Assembly: GCF_036346855.1 (NCBI RefSeq)
Contig: NZ_CP107841.1
Span: 6,018,001 to 6,082,000 of the forward strand
Reading direction: 5' to 3'
Length of the DNA: 64,000 nucleotides
From: Streptomyces europaeiscabiei
Lineage (GTDB): Bacteria; Actinomycetota; Actinomycetes; Streptomycetales; Streptomycetaceae
Shown: positions 49,879 through 58,772 of the stretch, piece after piece
Numbering within the stretch: the first letter of the stretch is position 1
How the letters are laid out: every line of letters begins with the position of its first letter
Notes under the pieces: generated by a model
Told to the model about the DNA's origin: nothing
The model's database searches: none
Seen by the model: only the letters and a program-made list of their open reading frames with translations
Position numbers and translations under genes: made by a program

Positions 49879-50055
49879 CCCCACGGCTGACCACACAGCT
49901 TGGTCTCAGTGCGGCCACAGGGCACTCTGGGGGAGCCGGTGGAACCTAGTGGGGTGACCGTGCGTTGATAGCTTTGGTCACCCCTATGGGTCCCACCGTC
50001 GTGGGTCCTCACCCACAGGCACTCCTTTTCTCTCACCCCCCAGGAGCCCGGAACC

Positions 50056-50997
50056 GTGACGACGATCGCCCTCGGACCGAGCTGGTTGGATCCGGACTAT
50101 CTGCTCGACTCGTTCGGTATCTGGGGCCTGCTCCTGATCGTGTTCGCCGAGTCCGGCCTCCTCATCGGCTTCTTCCTGCCGGGTGACTCGCTGCTCTTCA
50201 CGGCGGGCATGCTGATCGCCACCGATGTGCTGGACTTCCCGCTCTGGGCGGCCATCGTCCTGATCTGCGTCTCCGCGATCGTGGGCGACCAGGTGGGCTA
50301 CATGTTCGGCAAGAAGGTCGGCCCCGCGCTGTTCAAGCGGCCCGACTCCCGCCTGTTCAAGCAGGAGAACGTCACCAAGGCCCACGAGTTCTTCGAGAAG
50401 CACGGCCCGAAGTCCCTGGTCCTGGCCCGCTTCGTGCCCATCGTGCGTACGTTCACGCCGATCATCGCGGGCGTCAGCGGCATGCGGTACCGCACGTTCC
50501 TCATCTTCAACATCGTCGGCGGCATCCTCTGGGGCGCGGGCGTCACCCTCCTCGGCTCCTGGCTCGGCAAGATCGAGTTCGTCAGGACCAACATCGAGGC
50601 GATGCTGCTCCTCATCGTCTTCGTCTCGGTGCTGCCGATCATCGTCGAACTCCTCAAGGCGAGGAAGGCGAAGAAGAACCAGCCCCAGCAGTCCCAGCAG
50701 CCCCCGGCCGCCCCGGTCATGGACGACGCGACGACCCAGCTCCGCCGCATCCCCCCGACCGACCCCCAGCAGCAGCCGTACGACCCCAACCAGGGCTACG
50801 ACAACCAGGGCTACGACAACCAGGGTTACGGCAACCAGGGCTACCAGCAACAGGGCCACCAGCAGCAGGGCCACCAGGACTACGGCTACCAGCAGCCCCA
50901 ACAGCAGCCGTACGCCCAGCAGTACCCCCAGGGCAACCAGTACCCCCCGAACCAGAACCAGCAGGGCTACCAGGGCCAGGACTACCCGCAGTACTGA
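50056..50997 (+). CDS. DedA/VTT-family membrane protein with Q/Y/N-rich tail
   Basis: The protein has 313 residues. The first 205 form a normal DedA protein: FAESGLLIGFFLPGDSLLF, GDQVGYMFGKKVG, FFEKHGPKSLVLARFVPIVR (conserved arginines) and membrane helices near 20-45, 55-85, 140-165 and 175-200. DedA proteins are lipid flippase or scramblase-like. An unusual C-terminal 110 residues are cytosolic, rich in Gln, Tyr, Asn, Gly and Pro, with repeats such as NQGYDNQGYDNQGYGNQGY, resembling prion-like phase-separating tails. GTG 50056 is preceded by GGAG. Confidence 0.9.
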   Translation: MTTIALGPSWLDPDYLLDSFGIWGLLLIVFAESGLLIGFFLPGDSLLFTAGMLIATDVLDFPLWAAIVLICVSAIVGDQVGYMFGKKVGPALFKRPDSRLFKQENVTKAHEFFEKHGPKSLVLARFVPIVRTFTPIIAGVSGMRYRTFLIFNIVGGILWGAGVTLLGSWLGKIEFVRTNIEAMLLLIVFVSVLPIIVELLKARKAKKNQPQQSQQPPAAPVMDDATTQLRRIPPTDPQQQPYDPNQGYDNQGYDNQGYGNQGYQQQGHQQQGHQDYGYQQPQQQPYAQQYPQGNQYPPNQNQQGYQGQDYPQY

Positions 50998-51010
50998 TCC
51001 AGCAGGTCAC

Positions 51011-51043
51011 CACCCGCGCTCCTCTCACCTGGGGGCGCGGGTG
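51011..51043 (+). terminator. Terminator after the DedA gene
   Basis: CACCCGCGC and GCGCGGGTG form a perfect 9-bp stem, followed by TTCTTGCGTTC, 14 bases after the stop. Confidence 0.7.
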
Positions 51044-51090
51044 TTCTTGCGTTCAAGGGAGCGGCGGTTCGCGTTCTTGAGAGGCCGGCG

Positions 51091-51145
51091 CGGTGCTTTC
51101 GAGGGGCGCGGGGAACTGCGCGACCAGCCGCATCCGACCCGCAGC
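51091..51145 (+). repeat. Intergenic Streptomyces repeat (short copy)
   Basis: CGGTGCTTTCGAGGGGCGCG followed by GGGAACTGCGCGACCAGCCG is the core of the repeat at 48945. It lies between the DedA gene and the convergent ThrE-like gene. Confidence 0.75.
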
Positions 51146-51181
51146 AGCCAACACCCCAGTAACCCCCGAGCTGTCCGGCGC

Positions 51182-52909
51182 TCAGAACCCCCTGGTCCGC
51201 TTCGCGGCCCTCCGCCCCACCCGCGCGGCACCAGGCAGGAACAACCGGAACAGCTCGGACCCCAGGTTCACCCCGATCGCGATGGCCATCGCCAGCGCCG
51301 CCGCCTTCGTCAGCGACACCAGCCCTGCGTCCACGTCGTTCTGCGCGAACGCCAGCAGCCCGAAGTACGTCGCGGACCCGGGCAGCAACGGTCCGATCGC
51401 CGCGGTGGTGTAGGGCAGCGCGGAAGCGAACCGATACCGCGACAACAGCTGTCCGAACAGCCCCACCACCCCCGCCGCCACCGCCGTGGACGCGACCGGC
51501 GAGATCCCGCCCGCGTCGTGCATGGCCCCGTAGACAGCCCAGGCGACACCCCCGTTCAGGGTCACCGCCAGCACGGTGGATCGTTCCTGCTGAAGCAGCA
51601 CCGCGAAGGTCAGCGACAACAGCATCGACGCGCCGAGCTGCCACAGGGGCCGCTCCGCGCTGCCGAGCGCCGCGTCGGGGTTCAGCTCGGCACCCAGCTT
51701 CACGCCGAAGTACAGGACGAGCAGCACCCCCACCACGATGCCCACGAAGAGGTACATGACCTCCAGGAGCCGGGCGGAGGCGGTGATGTAGTAGCCCGTC
51801 AGCCCGTCATGGGCGCCCGCCACCAGCGCCCGCCCGGGCAGCAGCGCGAAGAGCCCACCGGTGATGACCGCGGACGCCTCCACGTCCACGTGCGTCACCG
51901 TCAGCGCCACCCCGATCGCCGCCGGGGGCATCGCCGCCACCAGGAACTGGTAGAACTCCGGCAGCCCCCGCCCCGAGCACAGCCAGGCCAGCCGGTCGCC
52001 GAGCATCGCACCCAGCGCCGCGGCGACGAAGACCACGACCCCACCGCCGACCAGCACGGACGCGGCGCCGGCGAGCAGTCCGCTCGCCGCGGTCAGCGCC
52101 CAGCCGGGATACGGGTGCCGGTTGCGCCGTATCTCCGCGAGCCGCCGGTAGGCCTCCTCCAGCGTGATCGCGCTCTCCGGGTCGCTGAGGTCGTCCACCA
52201 GCTGGAAGACGGCCGCGAGCCGGGTGTAGTCGGTGGCCCGCCGCCGGACGATCCGGGACGCCGTGACCGGGTCGTCCACCAGCGACGGCTGGTGGGTGAC
52301 CGACAGCTGGGTGAAGGTGACCGTCGGCTCGCAGCGGTCGAGGCCGTAGGACCTGCACACGGCGAACATCGCCGCCTCCACGTCCTCCGCGCCCTCGCCG
52401 CCCGCCAGCAGCAGTTCGCCGATACGCAGGGTGAGGTCGAGCACCCGCGGCACGGCGGGCCCCGAATCACCGTCCGCGCGTGCCGGCGGCTCCGGCGCGG
52501 GCCGCTCCGCAACCGGCATCCGCAGCATCGTGCGCATCCGGTCCTGCCAGGGCACGTCCTTGGTCAGGCTCACGGCCGGTATCCCGGTGGGAGGCGTGAA
52601 CGCGACCGGCGCGTGTCGCGCGCTGTACGTCCGCGGCAGACTGAACGCGGACCCCTCCTGCTCCGTCGCCACCGGCTCGGGTGGCGCCATCCCCTCCGGC
52701 AGGGCGAACTCGGAGGTCGTCTGCGCCTCCGACTCGGCCCCGCCGGCCGGTACGTCCAGTCCGGCCGGGATCGCGAACTCCGAGGTCACCGACGCATCGC
52801 CGTCGATCCCCAGAACGACGCCCACCGGCACGAACGCGCCGTCCGCCGCGTCCGACACCGGCTTGCGGTCCTCCTTCGGCCCGGGCTTTCCCGGTTCCGT
52901 CACTCCCAC
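51182..52909 (-). CDS. ThrE-like threonine/serine exporter
   Basis: The protein has 575 residues. The C-terminal 430 form a complete ThrE protein: a soluble hydrolase-like part (VLDLTLRIGELLLAGGEGAE, CEPTVTFTQLSV) and about ten membrane helices in two blocks. It exports threonine or serine across the cytoplasmic membrane. The N-terminal 145 residues are an acidic, disordered extension with repeated TSEFAIPAG / TSEFALPEG / SAFSLPR motifs. GTG 52909 is the start. It reads toward the DedA gene, which it meets. Confidence 0.88.
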   Translation of the reverse strand: MGVTEPGKPGPKEDRKPVSDAADGAFVPVGVVLGIDGDASVTSEFAIPAGLDVPAGGAESEAQTTSEFALPEGMAPPEPVATEQEGSAFSLPRTYSARHAPVAFTPPTGIPAVSLTKDVPWQDRMRTMLRMPVAERPAPEPPARADGDSGPAVPRVLDLTLRIGELLLAGGEGAEDVEAAMFAVCRSYGLDRCEPTVTFTQLSVTHQPSLVDDPVTASRIVRRRATDYTRLAAVFQLVDDLSDPESAITLEEAYRRLAEIRRNRHPYPGWALTAASGLLAGAASVLVGGGVVVFVAAALGAMLGDRLAWLCSGRGLPEFYQFLVAAMPPAAIGVALTVTHVDVEASAVITGGLFALLPGRALVAGAHDGLTGYYITASARLLEVMYLFVGIVVGVLLVLYFGVKLGAELNPDAALGSAERPLWQLGASMLLSLTFAVLLQQERSTVLAVTLNGGVAWAVYGAMHDAGGISPVASTAVAAGVVGLFGQLLSRYRFASALPYTTAAIGPLLPGSATYFGLLAFAQNDVDAGLVSLTKAAALAMAIAIGVNLGSELFRLFLPGAARVGRRAAKRTRGF

Positions 52910-52976
52910 TCAGCCGCGCTCCCTGAACGACACTTCGGTACGCCTCAGTATGCGTAACGACACGCACTGGTACGCG

Positions 52977-53015
52977 AACGGGCCGCGCGCCCCCTCAGGG
53001 GGGCACGCGGCCCGT
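52977..53015 (-). terminator. Terminator downstream of ppa
   Basis: AACGGGCCGCG(C)GCCCCC pairs with GGGGG(G)C(A)CGCGGCCCGTT, a long, nearly perfect stem between ppa and the ThrE-like gene on the minus strand. Confidence 0.75.
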
Positions 53016-53045
53016 TCACGAGAACAGCCGACAACAGAGCTGGGG

Positions 53046-53537
53046 TCAGTGACCGCCCTGCTCCTTGAAGCGCAGGTACGACTTCTCGACCTCGGCCTCG
53101 GCCTCCGTGCGGCCGACCCAGTCGGCGCCCTCGACGGACTTGCCGGGCTCCAGGTCCTTGTAGACCTCGAAGAAGTGCTGGATCTCCAGGCGGTCGAACT
53201 CCGAGACGTGGTGGATGTCACGCAGGTGCTCCACACGCGGGTCGGTCGCCGGGACACACAGCAGCTTGTCGTCGCCGCCGGCCTCGTCCGTCATCCGGAA
53301 CATGCCGATCGCACGGCACTTGATGAGACAGCCCGGGAAGGTCGGCTCGTCCAGGATGACCAGCGCGTCCAGCGGGTCGCCGTCCTCGCCGAGAGTGTTC
53401 TCGACGAATCCGTAGTCGGTCGGGTAGGCGGTCGAGGTGAAGAGTCGACGGTCCAGGCGGATCCGACCGGTCTCGTGGTCCACCTCGTACTTGTTCCGCG
53501 AACCCTTCGGAATCTCGATCGTGACGTCGAACTCCAC
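53046..53537 (-). CDS. ppa: Inorganic pyrophosphatase (family I)
   Basis: This 163-residue hexameric cytosolic enzyme splits pyrophosphate and pulls biosynthetic reactions. [40 protein letters not shown] and the metal aspartates of this region are present. GTG 53537 is chosen over ATG 53552 because GGAGG stands eight bases before it and the product is then the family-standard length. It is divergent from dacB by 79 bases. Confidence 0.96.
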   Translation of the reverse strand: MEFDVTIEIPKGSRNKYEVDHETGRIRLDRRLFTSTAYPTDYGFVENTLGEDGDPLDALVILDEPTFPGCLIKCRAIGMFRMTDEAGGDDKLLCVPATDPRVEHLRDIHHVSEFDRLEIQHFFEVYKDLEPGKSVEGADWVGRTEAEAEVEKSYLRFKEQGGH

Positions 53538-53616
53538 CGGTGGCTCCTCCATGATCAACACATAGTTCTGGTGGTTAAGTGTCCCTCACGCAGGTGGGTG
53601 ATCGCGAAAGGGGCTG

Positions 53617-55269
53617 GTGGTCGTGCGGGAGCCGAAGGTCTGGCGGGCCGCGAGACCGCATGTGGTGCGGGTCGCGCGCGGCGTGAAACCGGGGATCGCG
53701 CGCGCCACGCGCGCCGTGAAACCCGGTGTCGCGCGCGTCGCGCAGGTGGTGAAACCCGGCGTCGTACGCGTCACGAGCGCCGTCACGGCACGCTCCTCGC
53801 AGCTCACGGGGAGCGCGAAGAAGCTCACGACCCTCCAGCTCACCGCCGGCGCGGCCACCCTGGGGCTGGTGCTCTCGGCCGGGGCGGTGACCGCCGCCGG
53901 ACCCTGGGACTCCTCCGGTCAGCGTACGGCCGAGCGCGACTGGGCGGCATCGCGGGCCGGCCAGGGTGGCGCAGATCACGGAAGTGGTTCGGGCACGTCG
54001 TCCGGTACGGCGCCGGGGGCGCCCCAACCCGCGCCGAGCGCCCCCTCCGTACTGGCAGGCCTCGGCGGCGCCTCGGGCGCGGGCTCCGCGCCCGAGTCCG
54101 CCGCCCTGGCGGCCGCCCTCGACCCGTTCCTGAAATCCCCCGTCCTGGGTCCGCGCCGCGCGGCCGCCGTCGTCGACGTCGAGACCGGCGAGCAGCTCTA
54201 CACCCAGAACGCGGACGACGCCCTGACCCCCGCCTCCACCACCAAGATCGCCACGGCGGTCGCGGCCCTCACGGCGGTAGGTCCCGACCACCGCATCGAG
54301 ACCCGCACGGTCCTGGCGCCCGACTCCGCCGAGGTGGTCCTCGTCGGCGGCGGCGACCCCACACTCACCGCCCACAAGGACACGGGCGGCTACGCGAGCC
54401 TGCGCACCCTCGCCGACGAGACGGCCGCAGCCCTCGACAGGCGTCACCTGAACGAGATCACCCTCAGCCACGACACCTCCCTCTACGAGGGCCCCGAGCA
54501 GCACACCATCGGCGCGAACGGCAATCTCGCCCTGGTCGTCCCCCTCATGGCCGACGAGGCCCGCCTCGACGACTCCTCCAGCGGCAGCGCGGACCGCGAC
54601 CCCGATCCGGCGGCGCACGCGACCGCGAAGTTCGCCGACCTCCTTCAGGAGCGGGGCATCAAGGCGAAGACCGAGGACTCCGGCCCGGCCCCGAAGGACG
54701 CCGAGGAACTCGCCGCGGTCTCCTCTCCGCCCCTCGCGACCCTGGTCGAGCGCATGCTCACCAACAGCGACAACGACATCGCCGAGGCCCTCGCCCGTCA
54801 GGTCGCGCTCGCGACGGGCGAGCAGCCGAGCTTCGAAGGCGGCGCGGCGGCCATCAAGAAGGAGCTGAAGAAGCTCGAACTGCCACTCGAAGGCGTCGAG
54901 TTCGCGGACGGCAGCGGCCTCAGCCGGGGCAACCGGCTCACCCCCGCCCTCCTCACCGCCCTCCTGGCCGAGTCCGCGGCCCCCTCCCACCCCGAACTCC
55001 GCCCGGTCCTCACCGGCCTCCCCGTCGCCGGTTTCACCGGCACCCTCCGCACCCGCTACTCCACCGACGCCACCGGCACCGGCATCGTCCGCGCCAAGAC
55101 CGGCACCCTGAGCAACGTGAACACCCTCGCCGGCACGGTCGTGGACGCGGACGGGCGCCTCCTGGCCTTCGCCTTCCTGGCCACGGAGACAGAACTGGCG
55201 AACACCGACCTCGCCAAGAAGGCCCTGACGGACGCAACCTCGGCCTTGGCGATGTGCGGCTGCCGCTGA
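53617..55269 (+). CDS. dacB: D-alanyl-D-alanine carboxypeptidase/endopeptidase (PBP4)
   Basis: The protein has 550 residues. Catalytic motifs of the DacB/PBP4 family are STTK (SxxK, near residue 208), SDN (SxN, near 385) and KTGT (near 495). It trims peptidoglycan side chains outside the cell. Before the membrane helix (about 74-94), the cytosolic N-terminus has repeated VKPGIAR / VKPGVAR / VKPGVVR units, all basic. A Gly/Ser/Pro linker follows the helix. It starts the block dacB - metalloprotease - tilS - hpt - ftsH - folE, which is conserved in Streptomyces. Confidence 0.94.
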   Translation: MVVREPKVWRAARPHVVRVARGVKPGIARATRAVKPGVARVAQVVKPGVVRVTSAVTARSSQLTGSAKKLTTLQLTAGAATLGLVLSAGAVTAAGPWDSSGQRTAERDWAASRAGQGGADHGSGSGTSSGTAPGAPQPAPSAPSVLAGLGGASGAGSAPESAALAAALDPFLKSPVLGPRRAAAVVDVETGEQLYTQNADDALTPASTTKIATAVAALTAVGPDHRIETRTVLAPDSAEVVLVGGGDPTLTAHKDTGGYASLRTLADETAAALDRRHLNEITLSHDTSLYEGPEQHTIGANGNLALVVPLMADEARLDDSSSGSADRDPDPAAHATAKFADLLQERGIKAKTEDSGPAPKDAEELAAVSSPPLATLVERMLTNSDNDIAEALARQVALATGEQPSFEGGAAAIKKELKKLELPLEGVEFADGSGLSRGNRLTPALLTALLAESAAPSHPELRPVLTGLPVAGFTGTLRTRYSTDATGTGIVRAKTGTLSNVNTLAGTVVDADGRLLAFAFLATETELANTDLAKKALTDATSALAMCGCR

Positions 55270-55290
55270 GGGGGGAAGCAGGCCGGGGAA

Positions 55291-55400
55291 GAGCAAGGGG
55301 CGCAGCCCCTGCTTTTCAGGGGCGCGGGGCTGTGTCGATATGCGGCTCCGCCGCGTGGGCGCGAGCAACCACGACCCACCCGCCCCCAAGTCACAACCGC
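55291..55400 (+). repeat. Intergenic Streptomyces repeat (long copy)
   Basis: GCAAGGGGCGCAGCCCCTGC, TTTTCAGGGGCGCGGGGCTG, TATGCGGCTCCGCCGCGTGG and GCAACCACGACCCACCCGCC occur in this order, with two small hairpins (CCCCTG/CAGGGG and GCGGC/GCCGC). It is a combined form of the other copies, just after dacB, where it may act as a terminator. Confidence 0.8.
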
Positions 55401-55458
55401 ACCCACCCCCCGCCCCACGGCCTGCCCTCAGCGGCAGCGCTCACGTACGGTTGACAGC

Positions 55459-56583
55459 ATGACTCGTATCGGTGGTGCCGAGATGGTCGACTGGAATCTC
55501 GCGGTGGCGACCGCGACCCGGCTCGTACGGCCGGGCCCCGAGGTGAGCCGCGACGAGGCCAGGGCCATCGTCGCCGAGCTCCGCCGGCACGCGAAGGCGT
55601 CGGAGCAACACGTCCGGGCCTTCACGCGGATGCTGCCCGACACGGGCGACGACACCCCCGTCCTCGTCGTCGACCGGCCCGGCTGGGTCCGGGCCAACGT
55701 CGCAGGCTTCCGGGAACTGCTGAAGCCGCTGCTGGACAAGATGCAGGAACGTCGCGGCAACACCCCGGGCGGGGCCGTCCTCGGCGCGGTCGGCGGCAAG
55801 GTCACCGGCGTGGAGCTGGGCATGCTCCTGTCGTTCCTCTCCTCCCGGGTCCTCGGCCAGTACGAGACGTTCGCCCCGGCGACCCGCGAACTCCCTGCGG
55901 GGGAGAACGGCGGCGGCCGACTGCTCCTCGTCGCGCCGAACATCGTGCACGTGGAGCGCGAACTCGATGTCCAGCCCCACGACTTCCGTCTCTGGGTGTG
56001 TCTGCACGAGGAGACGCACCGGACGCAGTTCACGGCGGTCCCCTGGCTGCGGGACCACCTGGAGGGTGAAATCCAGTCGTTCCTGGGGGAGACCGAGGTC
56101 GACCCCACGACCTTCCTGGAGCGCATCAGGGAGGCCGCCCAGTCACTCGCGGGTGGCCGGCCCGAGGGAGAGGTGGGCGACGACGGTCACTCGATCGTGG
56201 AGTTGGTGCAGACCCCCGCGCAGCGCGAGATCCTCGGCCGGCTGACCGCCGTCATGTCCCTCCTGGAGGGCCACGCCGACTACGTGATGGACGGGGTGGG
56301 CCCGGCCGTCGTGCCGTCGGTCGCCGAGATCCGCGAGAAGTTCCAGCAGCGACGCGCGAAGGGGGCCTCCCGCCTGGACCAGGCCCTGCGCAAGCTGCTG
56401 GGCCTGGACGCCAAGCTCAGGCAGTACAGGGACGGCGAGCGGTTCGTACGGGCGGTCGTCGAACAGGTCGGCATGGACGGTTTCAACCGGGTGTGGACCT
56501 CCCCGAACACCCTGCCGACCAAGACGGAGATCGCCAAACCGGCGGACTGGGTCACGCGGGTGCACCACAGGGCGGAGTCGTGA
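55459..56583 (+). CDS. Zinc-dependent metalloprotease-like protein (DUF2342)
   Basis: The protein has 374 residues with a metzincin-like HEETHRTQF (HExxH) near residue 177. GHADYVMDG about 100 residues further has the third ligand, as in the DUF2342 family, sometimes listed as F420 biosynthesis-associated. No signal peptide, so it is cytosolic. A link to F420 is only by annotation history. The gene follows dacB by 189 bases including a repeat and precedes tilS. Confidence 0.88.
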   Translation: MTRIGGAEMVDWNLAVATATRLVRPGPEVSRDEARAIVAELRRHAKASEQHVRAFTRMLPDTGDDTPVLVVDRPGWVRANVAGFRELLKPLLDKMQERRGNTPGGAVLGAVGGKVTGVELGMLLSFLSSRVLGQYETFAPATRELPAGENGGGRLLLVAPNIVHVERELDVQPHDFRLWVCLHEETHRTQFTAVPWLRDHLEGEIQSFLGETEVDPTTFLERIREAAQSLAGGRPEGEVGDDGHSIVELVQTPAQREILGRLTAVMSLLEGHADYVMDGVGPAVVPSVAEIREKFQQRRAKGASRLDQALRKLLGLDAKLRQYRDGERFVRAVVEQVGMDGFNRVWTSPNTLPTKTEIAKPADWVTRVHHRAES

Positions 56584-56774
56584 GCCGCGCGCGAGCGTGG
56601 TGAACGAATTCGGCCGACGGCAGGCAAACGCTCCTCCAATCACCCGTCCGAGGGACCGTGAGGGAGGGGTAGGCGTGCAATGCTCGGGGAACGGCCCGGT
56701 TCTGTCACCATCTACACACTCTGAGTGACCGAACTCGGGCTCACCCCCCGACAATTTCATGAAGGGAACCGGAC

Positions 56775-57938
56775 ATGGGTCCCCACCCCGCGGTCGCGGC
56801 GATACGCCTGGCGGTCCGCCGCGTACTCCACGACCTCCTCACCGAACACCACACGAACACCTCCCAGCACGCGCCCGCCTGCGCGACCCCCGGCGCGCCG
56901 TCCGGCACGGGCGCACAACCCCTGCCCGCGCCCGCCACGGCCGTACCCCCCGCGGCCGTGCCCATCGGCGTCAGGCGCAACGCGTCCGCGCGCGCGGGTT
57001 CCCCGCACCCGGGGACCGCACACGAGCGGCCGCTCGTGCTCGTGGCGTGCTCCGGCGGCGCCGACTCCATGGCGCTCGCCTCCGCCCTCGCCTTCGAGGC
57101 GCCCAAGCTCGGCGTCCGCGCCGGCGGCATCACCGTCGACCACGGTCTGCAGCCCGGCTCCGACCTGCGCGCCGAGGAAGTCGCCCTGCGCCTGCGGGAA
57201 CTGGGCCTGGACCCGGTCGAGTCCGTGGCCGTGACCGTCGGCCGCGACGGCGGCCCCGAGGCCGCCGCCAGGGACGCCCGCTACGGCGCCCTGGACGCCG
57301 CGCTGGAACGCCACGGAGGCACCGCCGTCCTGCTCGGCCACACCCGCGACGACCAGGCCGAAACCGTCCTGCTCGGCCTCGCCCGCGGCTCCGGCATCCG
57401 CTCCCTGTCCGGTATGGCCGCGGTCTCGGGGGCCGACGGCCGCTACCGCCGCCCGTTCCTCCAGCTCGACCGGCAGACCGCCCGCAAGGCCTGCATGGTC
57501 CAGTCACTGCCCGTGTGGGACGACCCCCACAACGCCGATCCCGCCTACACGCGGTCCAGGCTCCGGCACGAGGGCCTGCCCGCCCTGGAGAAGGCGCTCG
57601 GCAAGGGCGTCGTCGAGGCCCTCGCCCGTACGGCCCAGCTCTCCCGGGACGACGCCGACGCCCTCGACACCTGGGCCCGCCAGGCCGAGCCTGCCGTCCG
57701 GGACGCCGCGGGCCTGCTGGAGTGCGCGAAGCTCTACGCCCTGCCGCCCGCCGTACGCCGCCGGATCCTGCGCCGGGCCGCCATCGACGCCGGTGCTCCG
57801 GCGGGTTCCCTCTTCGCCCGGCACATCGAGGAGGTCGACCGTCTCATCACCGGCTGGCGCGGTCAGGGAGCCATCAATCTCCCCGGCCGGGTCGTCGCCC
57901 AGCGCCAGGGTGGCAGACTGGTGATTCGGCAAGGCTGA
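56775..57938 (+). CDS. tilS: tRNA(Ile)-lysidine synthase
   Basis: The 387-residue enzyme modifies C34 of tRNA-Ile(CAU) to lysidine with ATP and lysine, preventing misreading. PP-loop motif [12 protein letters not shown] is at about 90-100; then [32 protein letters not shown] and RPFLQLDR. It lacks the large C-terminal domain, as in other short actinobacterial forms. A 55-residue Pro/Ala/Thr-rich insertion (about 30-85) divides the first helix from the PP-loop. It is followed by hpt. Confidence 0.95.
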   Translation: MGPHPAVAAIRLAVRRVLHDLLTEHHTNTSQHAPACATPGAPSGTGAQPLPAPATAVPPAAVPIGVRRNASARAGSPHPGTAHERPLVLVACSGGADSMALASALAFEAPKLGVRAGGITVDHGLQPGSDLRAEEVALRLRELGLDPVESVAVTVGRDGGPEAAARDARYGALDAALERHGGTAVLLGHTRDDQAETVLLGLARGSGIRSLSGMAAVSGADGRYRRPFLQLDRQTARKACMVQSLPVWDDPHNADPAYTRSRLRHEGLPALEKALGKGVVEALARTAQLSRDDADALDTWARQAEPAVRDAAGLLECAKLYALPPAVRRRILRRAAIDAGAPAGSLFARHIEEVDRLITGWRGQGAINLPGRVVAQRQGGRLVIRQG

Positions 57939-58033
57939 TTCCGGACGCCGAAGGGGCCCCTCACACGGGCCCCCGAACCCCCGCACGGGACGCGGGCGTC
58001 CGGGAGCGGCCCCGGGACGACCGACCGAAAGTG

Positions 58034-58594
58034 ATGCGGGTGGACGCGAAAGACATGGGTGCCGACCTCAAAGAGGTACTCATCACCAAGCAAGAGATCG
58101 ACGCGAAACTGGCCGAGCTGGCCGCGAAGATCGACGCGGCGTACGCGGGCAAGGACCTGCTGATCGTCGGAGTCCTCAAGGGCGCGGTGATGGTCATGGC
58201 GGACCTCGCCCGGGCGCTGTCCACCCCGGTCACCATGGACTGGATGGCCGTGTCCTCCTACGGGGCGGGCACCCAGTCCTCGGGCGTGGTGCGGATCCTC
58301 AAGGACCTCGACACCGACATCAAGGGCAAGCACGTCCTGATCGTCGAGGACATCATCGACTCGGGGCTGACCCTGTCCTGGTTGATCTCCAACCTCGGCT
58401 CCCGCGAGCCCGAGTCCCTGAAGATCTGCACACTGCTGCGCAAGCCCGACGCCGCCAAGGTCGCCATCGACGTGGAGTGGGTCGGCTTCGACATCCCCAA
58501 CGAGTTCGTCGTGGGCTACGGCCTCGACTTCGCCGAGAAGTACCGCAACCTCCCGTTCGTCGGTACGCTCGCGCCCCACGTCTACGGCGGCTGA
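58034..58594 (+). CDS. hpt: Hypoxanthine phosphoribosyltransferase
   Basis: This 186-residue cytosolic purine-salvage enzyme joins hypoxanthine or guanine to PRPP. The PRPP loop [17 protein letters not shown] and flexible loop [16 protein letters not shown] are clear. The tilS-hpt-ftsH order is conserved in bacteria. Start ATG 58034 ([12 protein letters not shown]) is family-standard; no good ribosome site is seen and GTG 58031 is an alternative. Confidence 0.96.
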   Translation: MRVDAKDMGADLKEVLITKQEIDAKLAELAAKIDAAYAGKDLLIVGVLKGAVMVMADLARALSTPVTMDWMAVSSYGAGTQSSGVVRILKDLDTDIKGKHVLIVEDIIDSGLTLSWLISNLGSREPESLKICTLLRKPDAAKVAIDVEWVGFDIPNEFVVGYGLDFAEKYRNLPFVGTLAPHVYGG

Positions 58595-58772
58595 ACAACC
58601 CCCGTAAGACGCTCGGGAACCCCAGCGGGTTTCGCGCCGTTGGAGCATGCGAGGACGGGATTGCCGACAGTCCCCTGCGACTTCGGGTGACAATGCTGGG
58701 GTACCGTCCGAAGAACAGTCTTTTATCAAACTCACTATGGCAGGAGGGACGGGGCGGCACCGCTCCGTATGG

